A DNA stretch of 64,000 nt from Mesorhizobium opportunistum WSM2075 (lineage in GTDB: Bacteria; Pseudomonadota; Alphaproteobacteria; Rhizobiales; Rhizobiaceae). The position numbers were made by a program, and so were the translations under genes. This document shows, piece after piece, positions 47,175 through 55,511 of the stretch (its first letter is position 1; the number at the start of each line of letters is the position of its first letter). The notes under the pieces were generated by a model. That model saw nothing but the letters and a program-made list of their open reading frames with translations. It was not told the origin of the DNA and did no database searches. The DNA lies in the NCBI RefSeq assembly GCF_000176035.2, contig NC_015675.1:3414001-3478000 (forward strand). Reading direction: 5' to 3'.

Positions 47175-47225
47175 TGGGCGCCGCCTATACAGCTTTGACA
47201 GCAAACCCGATCTACTTCGCGCGCC

Positions 47226-48011
47226 CTAAACGACGGGAGGCTTGGCAGCTTCGGCTGCTGCCTCATCAAAGCGTATCGGCACGGCATCAACCGCCGCGGT
47301 CGCGAAAAAGTTCCAGTTTCGAAGATACCCAAAGGCACGGGTGGCCTCGACCCGGATTCTGTCGATTGCCCGCTTGTTTCTGTGGAGTGGCGGTGTGAAT
47401 TGGATCTGGGTCGGAGAAGCGGTATTCCCGGAAATGAAAAGAGCCTGGACGCAGAGCGCTGGCATCAGCTGGTAGATGTTGTTGCGCGCGCTCGTCATTT
47501 GTCCCGGACTGAAGAGTGCGACGTCAACCGGTGCCTTAAGACGCATAGTGCTCTTGAGCAGTCTTCGGGCAGCCCCTTTTGAAATCAGATATCCGCATGA
47601 GCCTAGATGCTGCCCGAACAGTCGCGTTACGGAGTATCCATTCTTGGCCGGTGTGTGCCGACTACCAACTCTCACGCGATTATAGAATGTTTCGATCTTG
47701 ACCAAATCTGCGTCTAGCGGAACCCAACTGTCATCGACAAGCATGGATCCGGCGTCGTGGCTGAAAACGACATCGTCTTCAAACACTACACCATACTGAT
47801 CAGGCCCGTCGGCGATGATTTCCCAGCAGCGCCGATGACTGAGAAAACAACAGACTTCCGCCTCTGTCAGAGGGAGCGCCGCGAACGGAGCCCCGGCGCG
47901 TGCATCGACACCGGCAACGCGCTCAAAAGCAACTCCGATCCGCGAAAATTCCACCGTGACAGCCGCAAGGCGATCGATTGCCCGATCAAGATTGATCACG
48001 TAACACTTCAC
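47226..48011 (-). CDS. Family 25 glycosyltransferase (LPS-type)
   Basis: This protein of about 261 residues has 'VKCYVINLDRAIDRLAAV', 'LTEAEVCCFLSHRRCWEII', 'GVVFEDDVVFSHDA' (the EDD metal/nucleotide motif) and 'YLISKGAARRLLKS'. This is the GT25 pattern of LPS galactosyltransferases. It probably adds a sugar to surface polysaccharide. The GTG at 48011 fits the family start; a TTG at 48038 is the outer limit. It lies on the strand opposite to the phage genes, between the fibre genes and the lysis cassette. This suits a lysogenic-conversion gene that alters the host surface. Confidence 0.88.
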   Translation of the reverse strand: MKCYVINLDRAIDRLAAVTVEFSRIGVAFERVAGVDARAGAPFAALPLTEAEVCCFLSHRRCWEIIADGPDQYGVVFEDDVVFSHDAGSMLVDDSWVPLDADLVKIETFYNRVRVGSRHTPAKNGYSVTRLFGQHLGSCGYLISKGAARRLLKSTMRLKAPVDVALFSPGQMTSARNNIYQLMPALCVQALFISGNTASPTQIQFTPPLHRNKRAIDRIRVEATRAFGYLRNWNFFATAAVDAVPIRFDEAAAEAAKPPVV

Positions 48012-48242
48012 TTGTCGCCCCGCACTGCATGAAAGCAAATCAGCGATTTCTACTTCGCCCCCACATGGCCGTGAAGTTCACAGGTAGTTTTTGCCGCCAC
48101 TTTCAGCTCTATACGGGCGCCCTTTGGCAGTCAACTTTCTGCGAGCGTAAGTGATCGTGGGCTGTTGGGCCAAGCTTCGAATGCTTGTGATTAATGTGGC
48201 GATCAGTTCGGCTTGCGCAGCGCGTTCATAATGAGGTCGGCA

Positions 48243-48403
48243 TCATGGTTGGCGCCGCTTGCCATCGATGCGCACAAGCTGCCCGCCATCATAGGCGTGG
48301 ATTTCGCCAGCGTTGCTGGCGACTTCCTCGCACAACCCGCGATGTAGTCCGACCACGGCTTGGGCAGCGTCAACCAGTCGCCATTTTGATGATCATCCCT
48401 CAT
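48243..48403 (-). pseudogene. Small protein gene, probable single-base frameshift
   Basis: The frame from ATG 48403 reads RDDHQNGDWLTLPKPWSDYI and then becomes unlikely sequence. The neighbouring frame supplies 'LCEEVASNAGEIHAYDGGQL' and 'VRIDGKRRQP', stopping at 48243. One missing base near 48330 would join them into a plausible protein of about 54 residues. The unshifted frame continues to 48203. The gap 48012-48468 holds nothing else clear. Confidence 0.45.
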
Positions 48404-48468
48404 CGTAAAACCCCTTCGGCTCACGCCCTGGCCGATCACTATCCAAATTCCTCCGAAAGAAACTCCCC

Positions 48469-49179
48469 ATGGACCGCAACTTCGCGCTGGCGCTTGCGCT
48501 TGTCTTGAAATCGGAGGGGGGCTGGTCGGACAACGCGGCCGATCCGGGCGGCGCCACCATGAAGGGGGTGACGCTGGCGAATTTCCGCCGCTATGTCAGA
48601 GCGGATGCCATCAAGGCCGATCTGCGCAAAATCAGCGATGACCAGGTCGCGACCGTCTATCGGCGGTTCTATTGGGACGCGGTGCTCGGTGCCGAACTGC
48701 CCGATGGCATCGATTACGCCGTGTTCGATTTCGCCGTGAACAGCGGCCCGGGCAGGGCGGCCAAATATCTGCAGGCCGCGGTGGGCGCCGTGCAGGACGG
48801 TCGCATCGGGCCGGCCACGCTCGGCGAAGCCAGGGCAAAACCGGCGGGCGTCGTCATCGATCAGCTTTGCGACGCGCGGCTGGCGTTTCTCAAGCGCCTG
48901 CCGACATGGGCCACGTTTGGCAGGGGGTGGAGCGACCGGGTCAGGTCGGTTCGCGCCGATGCGCTCAAGATGACGGCACACCCAGCCCCGCCGACGCCAG
49001 CCCAGCCAGCCACGGTTCCGCAGGCGTCCACGCCGGTTCCCGCTGCTCCCGAGCCTCCGGCCGCGCCGGAGATCATCCATCCTGCTCCAACCCCGACCGG
49101 AGCGCCTGCAACCGTCGAAACCAGATGGCTGTGGCGGCTGCTCAACGCAATCGCCAAAGCCATCTTCAAGAGGAACTGA
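48469..49179 (+). CDS. Phage endolysin, glycoside hydrolase family 108
   Basis: This 236-residue protein has a catalytic domain in residues 1-150: 'ALALVLKSEGGWSDNAADPG' with the GH108 catalytic Glu, 'GATMKGVTLANFRRYV', 'YRRFYWDAVLGAELPDGIDY' and 'DFAVNSGPGRAAKYLQAAVG'. A Pro/Ala/Thr-rich linker (about 165-215) leads to a C-terminal amphipathic 'RWLWRLLNAIAKAIFKRN' that may be membrane-active. It cleaves peptidoglycan glycan strands for lysis. It heads a tight run of small membrane-protein genes. Confidence 0.92.
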   Translation: MDRNFALALALVLKSEGGWSDNAADPGGATMKGVTLANFRRYVRADAIKADLRKISDDQVATVYRRFYWDAVLGAELPDGIDYAVFDFAVNSGPGRAAKYLQAAVGAVQDGRIGPATLGEARAKPAGVVIDQLCDARLAFLKRLPTWATFGRGWSDRVRSVRADALKMTAHPAPPTPAQPATVPQASTPVPAAPEPPAAPEIIHPAPTPTGAPATVETRWLWRLLNAIAKAIFKRN

Positions 49180-49181
49180 CC

Positions 49182-49349
49182 ATGGCACGCTATGCGAAAT
49201 TCATCGTTGCCCTTGTCGGCATCGGCACGCTTATTGGCCTGCAACACGCTGGCGTGGAAATCCCCGGCCTTGCCGATATCGTGCGCGATCTGATCGTCGG
49301 GGCTCTCGTGGCCGGCGGCGTCTATCAAGTCCCAAACCGGAGGGCATGA
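49182..49349 (+). CDS. Small holin-like membrane protein
   Basis: This 55-residue protein has two hydrophobic stretches ('KFIVALVGIGTLIGLQ', 'LIVGALVAGGVYQV') around a short polar turn. It starts two bases after the endolysin stop. Size and place fit a class II holin. No family is recognised, so the assignment is by context. Confidence 0.6.
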   Translation: MARYAKFIVALVGIGTLIGLQHAGVEIPGLADIVRDLIVGALVAGGVYQVPNRRA

Positions 49350-49350
49350 G

Positions 49351-49473
49351 ATGGACCATGCTATCACCATCGGCGATGTCCTGATTGCCTCCGCCGTCAG
49401 CGTCGGCGTCATTGGTTTCGGCGGCCTGGGGGTATGGGTGCTGTCGCTCTATGCAAAGGGCATGCCGCGATGA
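49351..49473 (+). CDS. Very small membrane protein in lysis cassette (40 aa)
   Basis: The product DHAITIGDVLIASAVSVGVI... has a single membrane helix and a short basic tail (A-K-G-M-P-R). The ATG lies one base after the previous stop, and its own stop overlaps the next start (ATGA). This coupling on both sides supports a real gene. It may be an accessory holin or antiholin. Confidence 0.6.
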   Translation: MDHAITIGDVLIASAVSVGVIGFGGLGVWVLSLYAKGMPR

Positions 49474-49709
49474 GCGCGCTTCTCGCCTTACTGCTCGGCA
49501 ATCCAACCATCCTGGGCATCGGTGCCGCCATCCTCGCGACACTCGGCTGGGGGCTTCGCCAGCGGTTTGCCGGCGGACGCAGCGAGCGCGCCAGGCAGGC
49601 CGCCGCAGAGGCCGCGGCGCGCGACGTCGCCGACCAGGTCCAGAACGATATCGGCGCGCTGCCGGCCGCCGCCGCCCGGAAGGAGCTCAAATCATGGGCA
49701 AGGGATTGA
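49470..49709 (+). CDS. Inner-membrane spanin-like protein
   Basis: This 79-residue protein has an N-terminal membrane helix ('LLGNPTILGIGAAILATLGW') followed by a charged helix ('GRSERARQAAAEAAARDVAD'), the layout of a short i-spanin (Rz). Its 3' end overlaps a lipoprotein gene in another frame, as in Rz/Rz1 pairs. Sequence similarity to known spanins is not visible, so the call rests on layout. Confidence 0.6.
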   Translation: MSALLALLLGNPTILGIGAAILATLGWGLRQRFAGGRSERARQAAAEAAARDVADQVQNDIGALPAAAARKELKSWARD

Positions 49710-49888
49710 TGCTGGTGTCGGTCCTGGCCGCAATGGCCGGATGCACAACCGTCAAGGGTGGGTTCTGTGCGGTGTCCAGCCCGCTGCGCCTGTCGACGGC
49801 CGCCGTGGACGCGCTGTCGGACACCGAGGTCAAGGCGCTTTTGGCGCACAACCGCAAAGGCGAAAAACTGTGCGGGTGGAAGCCTTGA
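49694..49888 (+). CDS. Small lipoprotein, outer-membrane spanin-like
   Basis: This 64-residue protein has a lipobox (LAAMAGC) and a mature part 'FCAVSSPLRLSTAAVDALSD' and 'VKALLAHNRKGEKLCGWKP'. The latter pattern is common in small phage lipoproteins of Rhizobiales. It overlaps the preceding membrane-protein gene by 16 bases. It would anchor in the outer membrane and pair with the i-spanin-like protein. Confidence 0.7.
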   Translation: MGKGLMLVSVLAAMAGCTTVKGGFCAVSSPLRLSTAAVDALSDTEVKALLAHNRKGEKLCGWKP

Positions 49889-49992
49889 CGGTTGTCTTGC
49901 TTCCGTTGGGCTCGGCCCTGCTGCTCGGCGAGTTGGTCACTTTCGGCGCCGGGTCGATCTTCGTTTTCCTCGCCGCAAGGGTGGTGACATGA
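49876..49992 (+). CDS. Possible 38-residue membrane peptide
   Basis: A GTG-started frame (VEALTVVLLPLGSALLLGEL...) with one or two hydrophobic stretches links the lipoprotein gene to the next membrane-protein gene, overlapping both. It may be real, as the cassette is tightly packed, or only a spacer. Confidence 0.35.
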   Translation: MEALTVVLLPLGSALLLGELVTFGAGSIFVFLAARVVT

Positions 49993-50309
49993 TGCACGAT
50001 CTCTTCGACCTGCTGGGCATCAAGGGACCTGTCGTCGCCGCCGGTCTTGCCGGTGGTGTCCTGCGCGCGCTGTCGCGCCACCGCTACAAACTGCGCGAAA
50101 TGGTGGCGTCACCAATCTGTGGCGCGCTTGCCGCTGCCTATCTCACACTGCCCGTGGTCCAATATTCCCGCGCCACCGGCCTGCCGCTGGCCAATGACGA
50201 CACGACGACGCTCGCGGCGGCCTTTCTCATCGGCATCTGCGCCATGTGGATTTCGGATTTTTTGTTCGAGGTAATCGTGCGCAAATTCAAGCTGTCAACG
50301 GAGAAATAA
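49989..50309 (+). CDS. Phage membrane protein, putative holin
   Basis: This 106-residue protein has 'IKGPVVAAGLAGGVLRALS', 'ICGALAAAYLTLPVV' and 'LAAAFLIGICAMWISDFLFEVI', so three membrane segments, with a basic C-terminus ('RKFKLSTEK'). Size and topology fit a class I holin. It is the last gene of the lysis cassette. A strong terminator follows at 50364. Confidence 0.7.
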   Translation: MMHDLFDLLGIKGPVVAAGLAGGVLRALSRHRYKLREMVASPICGALAAAYLTLPVVQYSRATGLPLANDDTTTLAAAFLIGICAMWISDFLFEVIVRKFKLSTEK

Positions 50310-50363
50310 CTCCCGGCTTTGCCGGTATCGAGAATCTGCGTCCGACGGCTCGATTGAACCAAC

Positions 50364-50396
50364 GCCCGCCTCGGCTCGCGCCGGGGCGGGCTTTTT
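50364..50396 (+). terminator. Rho-independent terminator after the lysis cassette
   Basis: The stem gcccgcctcgg / ccggggcgggc (one mismatch) has loop ctcgcg and is followed by TTTTT. It marks the right end of the prophage transcription unit. Confidence 0.9.
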
Positions 50397-50483
50397 GCAT
50401 TTGTGGCTCATGGCCAGCCGCTGCTATATCCCAGCGCAGGAATGCCGAACTCGCGGTGGCGTTGATCCAGTCCGGACTTATGA

Positions 50484-50954
50484 ATGCTTATTGAACGATA
50501 CGATGGAAACCGCGAGGCTTTACGGCCTCTGTTTGCCCTGGCAGACGATTCCTCCATGCAGATTTCCGGCTATATCGGTCGGGGCGAGGTGATGGTCGCT
50601 CGCGAGGGCGGCCGGATCGTCGGCCATGTGCAGATCATCGAGACGGGCGAGGGCGGTGTCTTCGAACTCAAGAGCCTCGCGGTCCGTCCTGCAAGGCAGA
50701 GCGAAGGGTTGGGGCGTGCCCTTGTCGCGGCGGCAATCATCCGCTGCCGTGAGTGCAACGGCCGGCGCCTGATCGTCTCGACCGCTACGGCCGATATCGG
50801 CAATCTCAGGTTTTATCAGAGACAGGGCTTTCGGATGTGTCGCATCGTGCAGGATGCGTTCGGGCCATCGACCGGTTATCCCGAAGGCTTGCTCGTGAAT
50901 GGCATTCCGCTGCGCGACCAGGTGGTCTTCGAACGCGACCTCGGCGCGGATTGA
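50484..50954 (+). CDS. GNAT family N-acetyltransferase
   Basis: This 156-residue protein has 'GGRIVGHVQIIETGEGGVFEL', the acetyl-CoA-binding region 'LAVRPARQSEGLGRALVAAAI' (R/Q-x-x-G-x-G/A) and 'ADIGNLRFYQRQGFRM'. The substrate is unknown. It lies just beyond the prophage terminator and probably belongs to the chromosome rather than the phage. It converges with the membrane protein at 51062. Confidence 0.88.
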   Translation: MLIERYDGNREALRPLFALADDSSMQISGYIGRGEVMVAREGGRIVGHVQIIETGEGGVFELKSLAVRPARQSEGLGRALVAAAIIRCRECNGRRLIVSTATADIGNLRFYQRQGFRMCRIVQDAFGPSTGYPEGLLVNGIPLRDQVVFERDLGAD

Positions 50955-51013
50955 GCACAGCGGCAACAGCTACAAGCTCAGCAAGCGCGGCATCGCGACC
51001 ATCGAAGTCAACG

Positions 51014-51049
51014 AAATAGCCCGCTTCGGTTCGCCGGAGCGGGCTATTT
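51014..51049. terminator. Bidirectional terminator between convergent genes
   Basis: The arms aaatagcccgcttcgg and ccggagcgggctattt form a 16-base stem (one mismatch) with a short loop, flanked by A-rich and T-rich ends on both strands. It serves the GNAT gene and the minus-strand membrane protein gene. Confidence 0.85.
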
Positions 51050-51061
51050 CGCGCTTTTACC

Positions 51062-51769
51062 CTAGGCCAGAATGTTGACGGCTCGCGCCGCGACCAGCGC
51101 AATCGTCAGCAGTGAGATCATGGCTTCCGCCATCATCAGCAGCTTGGCGCGCTGGGAGAGCGGCAAGGTGTCGGTCGGCGAAAACGCCGTCGCATTGGTG
51201 AAGGCGAGGAAGAAATAGTCGACGAAGCCGGGCAGCCATTGGGCCAGCTCGCGGTCGTTCAGGGTCATCTGTGCAAACAGGAAATCGGCCTGCGCGAGCT
51301 TCACCAGTCCGCAGGTCGGCGGCCCGCCACGGTCGGTGCTCCAGAACCACAAGGCGAAGACGATGACGTTTGTCACCCAGATGTTGAGTGCGTCGATCAG
51401 CAGTGTCGTGCCGCTGTTGCCGGCGTGTCCCTCCAGCAAGGCATGCACCAGCAAGACCAGCGAGCCGCAATTCATGACGCTGATGACGGCGGTCATCGTC
51501 AGGGCGGTTCGGCGGATCATGGCGCGAAACTGGCCGATGGCATGCCATTCGTGGTCCTCGACCGCTTTTCTGGTGGCGACCTGCGTCCATGCCGTCGCCA
51601 CGGACAGCGGCACGAGCAGGGCCGCTTCCAGTCCCGGTGCCAGCCAGCGCGGACCGAATGAGAGATTGTTGATGACCAGAAGCTGCAGGCAGATGATGAC
51701 GAGAACGGCTGCGCGCGCCAGCCAGAAGTCGAGCGCGCGGTAGTGAATGACGGCATGTTGATGGCGCAT
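51062..51769 (-). CDS. Multi-pass membrane protein, ion-channel-like
   Basis: This 235-residue protein has about six hydrophobic segments ('FWLARAAVLVIICLQLLVI', 'LEAALLVPLSVATAWT', 'ALTMTAVISVMNCGSLVLLVH', 'IWVTNVIVFALWFWS', 'LLTIALVAARAVNILA'). A conserved pore-like stretch 'FVDYFFLAFTNATAFSPTDT' precedes the last helix. The T-x-A-T-A-F-S-P-T-D-T segment is typical of a DUF1345-like/potassium-channel-like group. Function is not established. Confidence 0.75.
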   Translation of the reverse strand: MRHQHAVIHYRALDFWLARAAVLVIICLQLLVINNLSFGPRWLAPGLEAALLVPLSVATAWTQVATRKAVEDHEWHAIGQFRAMIRRTALTMTAVISVMNCGSLVLLVHALLEGHAGNSGTTLLIDALNIWVTNVIVFALWFWSTDRGGPPTCGLVKLAQADFLFAQMTLNDRELAQWLPGFVDYFFLAFTNATAFSPTDTLPLSQRAKLLMMAEAMISLLTIALVAARAVNILA

Positions 51770-51942
51770 CTGGAATCCGGATGTTCAGACAGGGCTTCAG
51801 GCCGTGTGCCTGGGGAAGGCGGGCCGCGGAGCGTTGAAATTCCGGTTCAATCTTGGTGTTGCAATGGCACGCAAGTATACTTTTTTGTAAGCTTTGGCGT
51901 TTGGGCTGTTCGGCGAACCGGACGATGTGATTTAAGCGCCGC

Positions 51943-53508
51943 ATGGTGGGGATCGATGACTCCTTGGATCGCTGGGTGCCGGCGGGGCTGCCTGCCCCGG
52001 GCTTGAGTTCGTCATCTGTCTGGTCCGGCCTGCTTCGCCAACCCCGGTATTTGCTGGCGCTTCTGTGTCTGGCGCAGATCTTGTGCTGGACGGTGGTGCC
52101 AGCGCTCGTCGATCCCGCGCCGCCCGGCGATGTCGTGGAGGGCTTCATGTGGGGCCGCGAATGGGTGCTTTTGACCTACAAGCACCCGCAGCTCCCTGGT
52201 TGGCTGCTCGAGACCAGCCATCTTTTGACCGGATCGTTCCGCTGGCCGCAATATCTGCTCGCCCAGCTGACCATCTCCGCGACCTTCATCCTGGTCTATC
52301 TGCTGGCCCGCGACATGCTGGGTCATAGCCGGGCGCTGGCTGCCGTGCTTTTGATGCCATCGGTCTATTTCTTTGGCTGGCCCACCCCGCAATTCAATCA
52401 CGACTATGCGCAGATGCCGTTCTGGGCGGCGATCTGCTGGCTGCTTTGGCGCGCCGGCCGTGGTGGCGGGCCGGGCTGGTGGCTCGCGCTCGGGCTGGTC
52501 TCGGGCGTCGGGCTCTATGCCAAATTCTCCACCGGCCTGCTGCTCGCCTTCGGCGCTCTGTGGCTGTTGTCCGATGCGCGCGCGCGCAGCCGGCTGGCGA
52601 CACCTTGGCCGTGGCTTGGCCTTGCCGTCTTTCTCGCCGTCGCCACGCCGTTGGCCGTCGAGCTCTACCGTATCGATTTCCTGCCGCTGACCTATTTCGC
52701 CGGCCGTGACGAATGGGTGACTGAACACCGAGCGCGCCTTTATTATGCCGGTGTCCAGATGGCCGGGCTCTCCGGCTTTTTTCTGGTGCTGGCGATATCA
52801 GGGCTGCTGCGGCGCTCGCCGGCTCCGCAAGAGCCCGTCGAGCGCGGCTCGCGTGTTTATCTCATGTGGATGGGCCTTGGGCCCGCGGCGCTGGTCATGG
52901 TCGCCTCGCTGTTTACCGGCACAGGCGAAGCCTGGGGCGCGCCGATGTACAATCTTGTCGGCGTCGTCGCGCTGGCGTTCTTGGGCCATCGGCTCGGCGC
53001 CACAGAGATGCGAAAACTGACGATCTGCGCATTCATCTGCATCGTCGGCATGTCAGGCGCCTATGCGGCCATCCGCTGGACGGACTGCAATGTGCGCGGG
53101 CGCATGGACGCCGTTTGCTGGCCGGCACGACCGATCTCGGACGAGGCCGAGGCAGTCTGGCACGCGGCTGTGCCCGGCCGACTCGACATCGTCGGCGGCG
53201 ACACCAATCTGGCGATGCTGGCGGGTCTCAATGCCTATGACAAGCCGTCGATTTTCACCGACCTCGATATGCGGTTCGCGCCCTGGATCACACTGCAGCG
53301 GTTGCACGACCACGGCATGCTGATGGTTTGGCTGGGCCATGGCGTGCCACCGCAGTTGCACTCATGGCTGGACAACATTCCGGTCAAGACCGTTCTTTTC
53401 AACTGGTCGCAAGAGGCGCCGCCGGTGGCGATCAGTTTTGCCGCCATCCCGCCCGGCACGCGCCTGCCGCTTGCTGTCGACAGCCCGGCTGGACAACCGC
53501 ACAGCTGA
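51943..53508 (+). CDS. Glycosyltransferase family 39-like membrane protein
   Basis: This 521-residue protein has about ten membrane segments and the GT39/ArnT-like loop '[20 protein letters not shown]' followed by '[11 protein letters not shown]' (the lipid-sugar donor site has an acidic pair and a K-HP-L motif). It also has '[19 protein letters not shown]'. It likely transfers a sugar from a polyprenyl-phosphate donor to a lipid or polysaccharide. A soluble periplasmic C-terminal part begins at about residue 375. It is divergent from the channel-like protein. Confidence 0.88.
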   Translation: MVGIDDSLDRWVPAGLPAPGLSSSSVWSGLLRQPRYLLALLCLAQILCWTVVPALVDPAPPGDVVEGFMWGREWVLLTYKHPQLPGWLLETSHLLTGSFRWPQYLLAQLTISATFILVYLLARDMLGHSRALAAVLLMPSVYFFGWPTPQFNHDYAQMPFWAAICWLLWRAGRGGGPGWWLALGLVSGVGLYAKFSTGLLLAFGALWLLSDARARSRLATPWPWLGLAVFLAVATPLAVELYRIDFLPLTYFAGRDEWVTEHRARLYYAGVQMAGLSGFFLVLAISGLLRRSPAPQEPVERGSRVYLMWMGLGPAALVMVASLFTGTGEAWGAPMYNLVGVVALAFLGHRLGATEMRKLTICAFICIVGMSGAYAAIRWTDCNVRGRMDAVCWPARPISDEAEAVWHAAVPGRLDIVGGDTNLAMLAGLNAYDKPSIFTDLDMRFAPWITLQRLHDHGMLMVWLGHGVPPQLHSWLDNIPVKTVLFNWSQEAPPVAISFAAIPPGTRLPLAVDSPAGQPHS

Positions 53509-53698
53509 AGTCCACGGATCCGGTTCCGCGTCGTGCCATTTCGTCGGGGCATGGCCGCACGCACCGCCGGCGCCGCGCTCGGGCGACTGGACGAAGTCGC
53601 CGACAGTGCCCATTTATGGGAAATCCAATTTGTTGTCGTGCAATTCAAGACGGAAATCGCGGTCCGTTTTCCGTGAATTGCTTTTGAGGAGAGGTGAC

Positions 53699-54217
53699 AT
53701 GGCGACTTCGACCGAACGCGCAGTACTTGCCGGCGGCTGTTTCTGGGGCATGCAGGATTTGATACGGCGCTATCCCGGCGTCATCTCGACCCGTGTCGGC
53801 TACTCGGGCGGCGATGTGCCAAACGCCACCTATCGCAATCATGGCACGCACGCCGAGGCGATCGAGATCAATTTCGATCCGGCCGTGATCAGCTATCGCA
53901 CGCTGCTGGAGCGCTTTTTCCAAATCCACGATCCGACGACACGCAACCGACAGGGCAACGATGTCGGAATGAGCTACCGTTCGGCGATCTACTACACCAG
54001 CGACGAGCAAAAGAACGTCGCCGAAGACACCATCGCCGATGTCGATGCCTCGGGCCTGTGGCCCGGCAAGGTCGTCACCGAAGTCGCGCCGGTCGGTGCT
54101 TTCTGGGAGGCCGAGCCGGAGCATCAGGATTATCTGGAGAAATATCCCAACGGCTACACCTGCCATTTCGTCAGGCCAGGCTGGAAGCTGCCGGTTCGAG
54201 AAAAAGCGGTACCGTAG
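53699..54217 (+). CDS. msrA: Peptide-methionine (S)-S-oxide reductase
   Basis: This 172-residue MsrA has the active site [11 protein letters not shown], '[19 protein letters not shown]', '[17 protein letters not shown]' and '[13 protein letters not shown]'. The C-terminal resolving Cys region is short; one Cys is present in '[12 protein letters not shown]'. It repairs oxidised methionine. GAGGAGAGG precedes the ATG. It stands alone, with a hairpin terminator after the stop. Confidence 0.95.
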   Translation: MATSTERAVLAGGCFWGMQDLIRRYPGVISTRVGYSGGDVPNATYRNHGTHAEAIEINFDPAVISYRTLLERFFQIHDPTTRNRQGNDVGMSYRSAIYYTSDEQKNVAEDTIADVDASGLWPGKVVTEVAPVGAFWEAEPEHQDYLEKYPNGYTCHFVRPGWKLPVREKAVP

Positions 54218-54242
54218 ATTCAGTCATACGACAGGATTTGAG

Positions 54243-54275
54243 AAGCCGCGGAGCGCTCGCTCCGCGGTTTCTTCT
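54243..54275. terminator. Terminator hairpin after msrA
   Basis: The arms aagccgcggagcg and gctccgcggttt enclose a three-base loop, followed by cttct. It lies between convergent msrA and the secreted-protein gene at 54287. Confidence 0.75.
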
Positions 54276-54286
54276 CATTGCAAATC

Positions 54287-54601
54287 CTACTTGCCGCAAT
54301 GCTTGTCGTTAACCGTCGGCGCGGTGGTACCCGGCGACATGCCATTGGCATCGGGCTGCGCGCCCTGCGGATGGGCAGGACAATTCCGATCCGCGTTGGA
54401 GTTCATATCATCCAGCGTGCCAGTCGTGCTGTTGGTCACCGACGGGTCGACGGTGTTGGGCGAAGCTGGCGTATTCGGATCGACCGTGACCGACCTGCCG
54501 CTACCGGCTCCGTTGGTGCCGCTTGTGTCATTGCTCTGCGCCATGGCCGATGCGGCCAGGCCGATGGTGAGCGTCGAAGCTGCGAGGATTTTCATGAACA
54601 T
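54287..54601 (-). CDS. Small secreted hypothetical protein, Thr/Asn/Pro-rich
   Basis: This 104-residue protein has a signal peptide ('MKILAASTLTIGLAASAMAQ'). The mature chain is low-complexity, rich in Thr, Ser, Asn, Gly and Pro ('SGTNGAGSGRSVTVDPNTPA', 'TTAPTVNDKHCGK'), with two cysteines. It is likely disordered. Function is unknown. GGAGA precedes the ATG at 54601 (an in-frame ATG follows at 54595). Confidence 0.75.
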   Translation of the reverse strand: MFMKILAASTLTIGLAASAMAQSNDTSGTNGAGSGRSVTVDPNTPASPNTVDPSVTNSTTGTLDDMNSNADRNCPAHPQGAQPDANGMSPGTTAPTVNDKHCGK

Positions 54602-54789
54602 GGTTTGTCTCCATTTTCTGTGAACTCGTCGCGTAGCGACTGGTGGGACAACCTCTCGGTCCGATGAAGGTTCCCGATAAATTCTCGCGCCGCCAGAGCC
54701 AATCGCTCCCACTCTGGCGCAATGCTTTTGGCGCAGTTCGCTGAAAAAAACGGCTTCCCCAATCGATCGAATGGTGCTTTAACGCGCCC

Positions 54790-54885
54790 ATCCACAGGGG
54801 TGCTCCGTACGGTCGGGGCTGAGACGGGGGCGGCAAGCCCACAGACCCTAGAAGCTGATCTGGGTAATACCAGCGGAGCGAGGCG
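54790..54885 (+). promoter_or_regulatory. TPP riboswitch (THI box)
   Basis: The canonical conserved parts are present in order: acaggggtgc (54793), 'ggggctgagacggg' (the CUGAGA pyrimidine-binding core), 'accctagaagctgatctggg' and 'taataccagcggag'. The element ends a few bases before the ykoF ATG at 54890, and the ribosome site (gaggcggg) is at its 3' edge. This points to translational control by thiamine pyrophosphate. It should turn off the thiamine/HMP uptake operon ykoF-thiX-thiZ-thiY when TPP is plentiful. Confidence 0.95.
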
Positions 54886-54889
54886 GGCT

Positions 54890-55498
54890 ATGTTTTCAGG
54901 CGCACAGATTTCCCTATATCCCATGGCCGACGATTTCGTCGGCGTCATTTTGGGCGCGCTCGGTGCGCTCGATCCCTATCGTGACCGGCTCAGGATCGAG
55001 ACCGACGACATCTCGACCTTGCTGGTCGGGCCGCCCGAAGTGCTGTTCCCGGCTCTGCGCGACCTGTTCGTGGCGGCCGCGCACAGCGGCAAGCATTGCG
55101 TTTTGTCAGCCGCCATTTCGCGTGGCTGCCCAGGCGAGCCGGACGATCCGATCTGCCGCTCCGAGGCCTTCGGCGGACCTGTCGGGCCGCTCTGCCCGCG
55201 CAAGGAAGCCGCCATCGCAGCCGTGCATGGCGCGGTCGCCACCGGCCAGCCGGCGGCGGCGCAATTCTCGCTTTATGTGATGGGTACTGGCGACCACATG
55301 GACGAGATCTATGGCTGCATCGATTTCTTGAAACAGTCCGGCGTCTACGATCGCTCCAAGAATTTCTGCACCAAACTGCGCGGTGATACGGGCGCGATCT
55401 TTTCGGCGCTCAACGAAGCTTTCTGCCGCTTCGGGCCGGGTGCCGGCCACGTAACCCTCGACGTCACGGTTTCCGCCAACAGCCCCACTGCTGTCTGA
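54890..55498 (+). CDS. ykoF: YkoF family thiamine/HMP-binding protein
   Basis: This 202-residue protein has two ACT-like halves: 'AQISLYPMADDFVGVILGAL', 'DDISTLLVGPPEVLFPALRDLF' and 'AAQFSLYVMGTGDHMDEIYG', 'FCTKLRGDTGAIFSALNEAF'. This duplicate layout is that of B. subtilis YkoF, which binds thiamine or its HMP moiety. It lies directly under a TPP riboswitch and ahead of an ABC transporter, so a role in HMP/thiamine uptake is well supported. Confidence 0.9.
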   Translation: MFSGAQISLYPMADDFVGVILGALGALDPYRDRLRIETDDISTLLVGPPEVLFPALRDLFVAAAHSGKHCVLSAAISRGCPGEPDDPICRSEAFGGPVGPLCPRKEAAIAAVHGAVATGQPAAAQFSLYVMGTGDHMDEIYGCIDFLKQSGVYDRSKNFCTKLRGDTGAIFSALNEAFCRFGPGAGHVTLDVTVSANSPTAV

Positions 55499-55511
55499 AC
55501 CGCTCGCGCCG

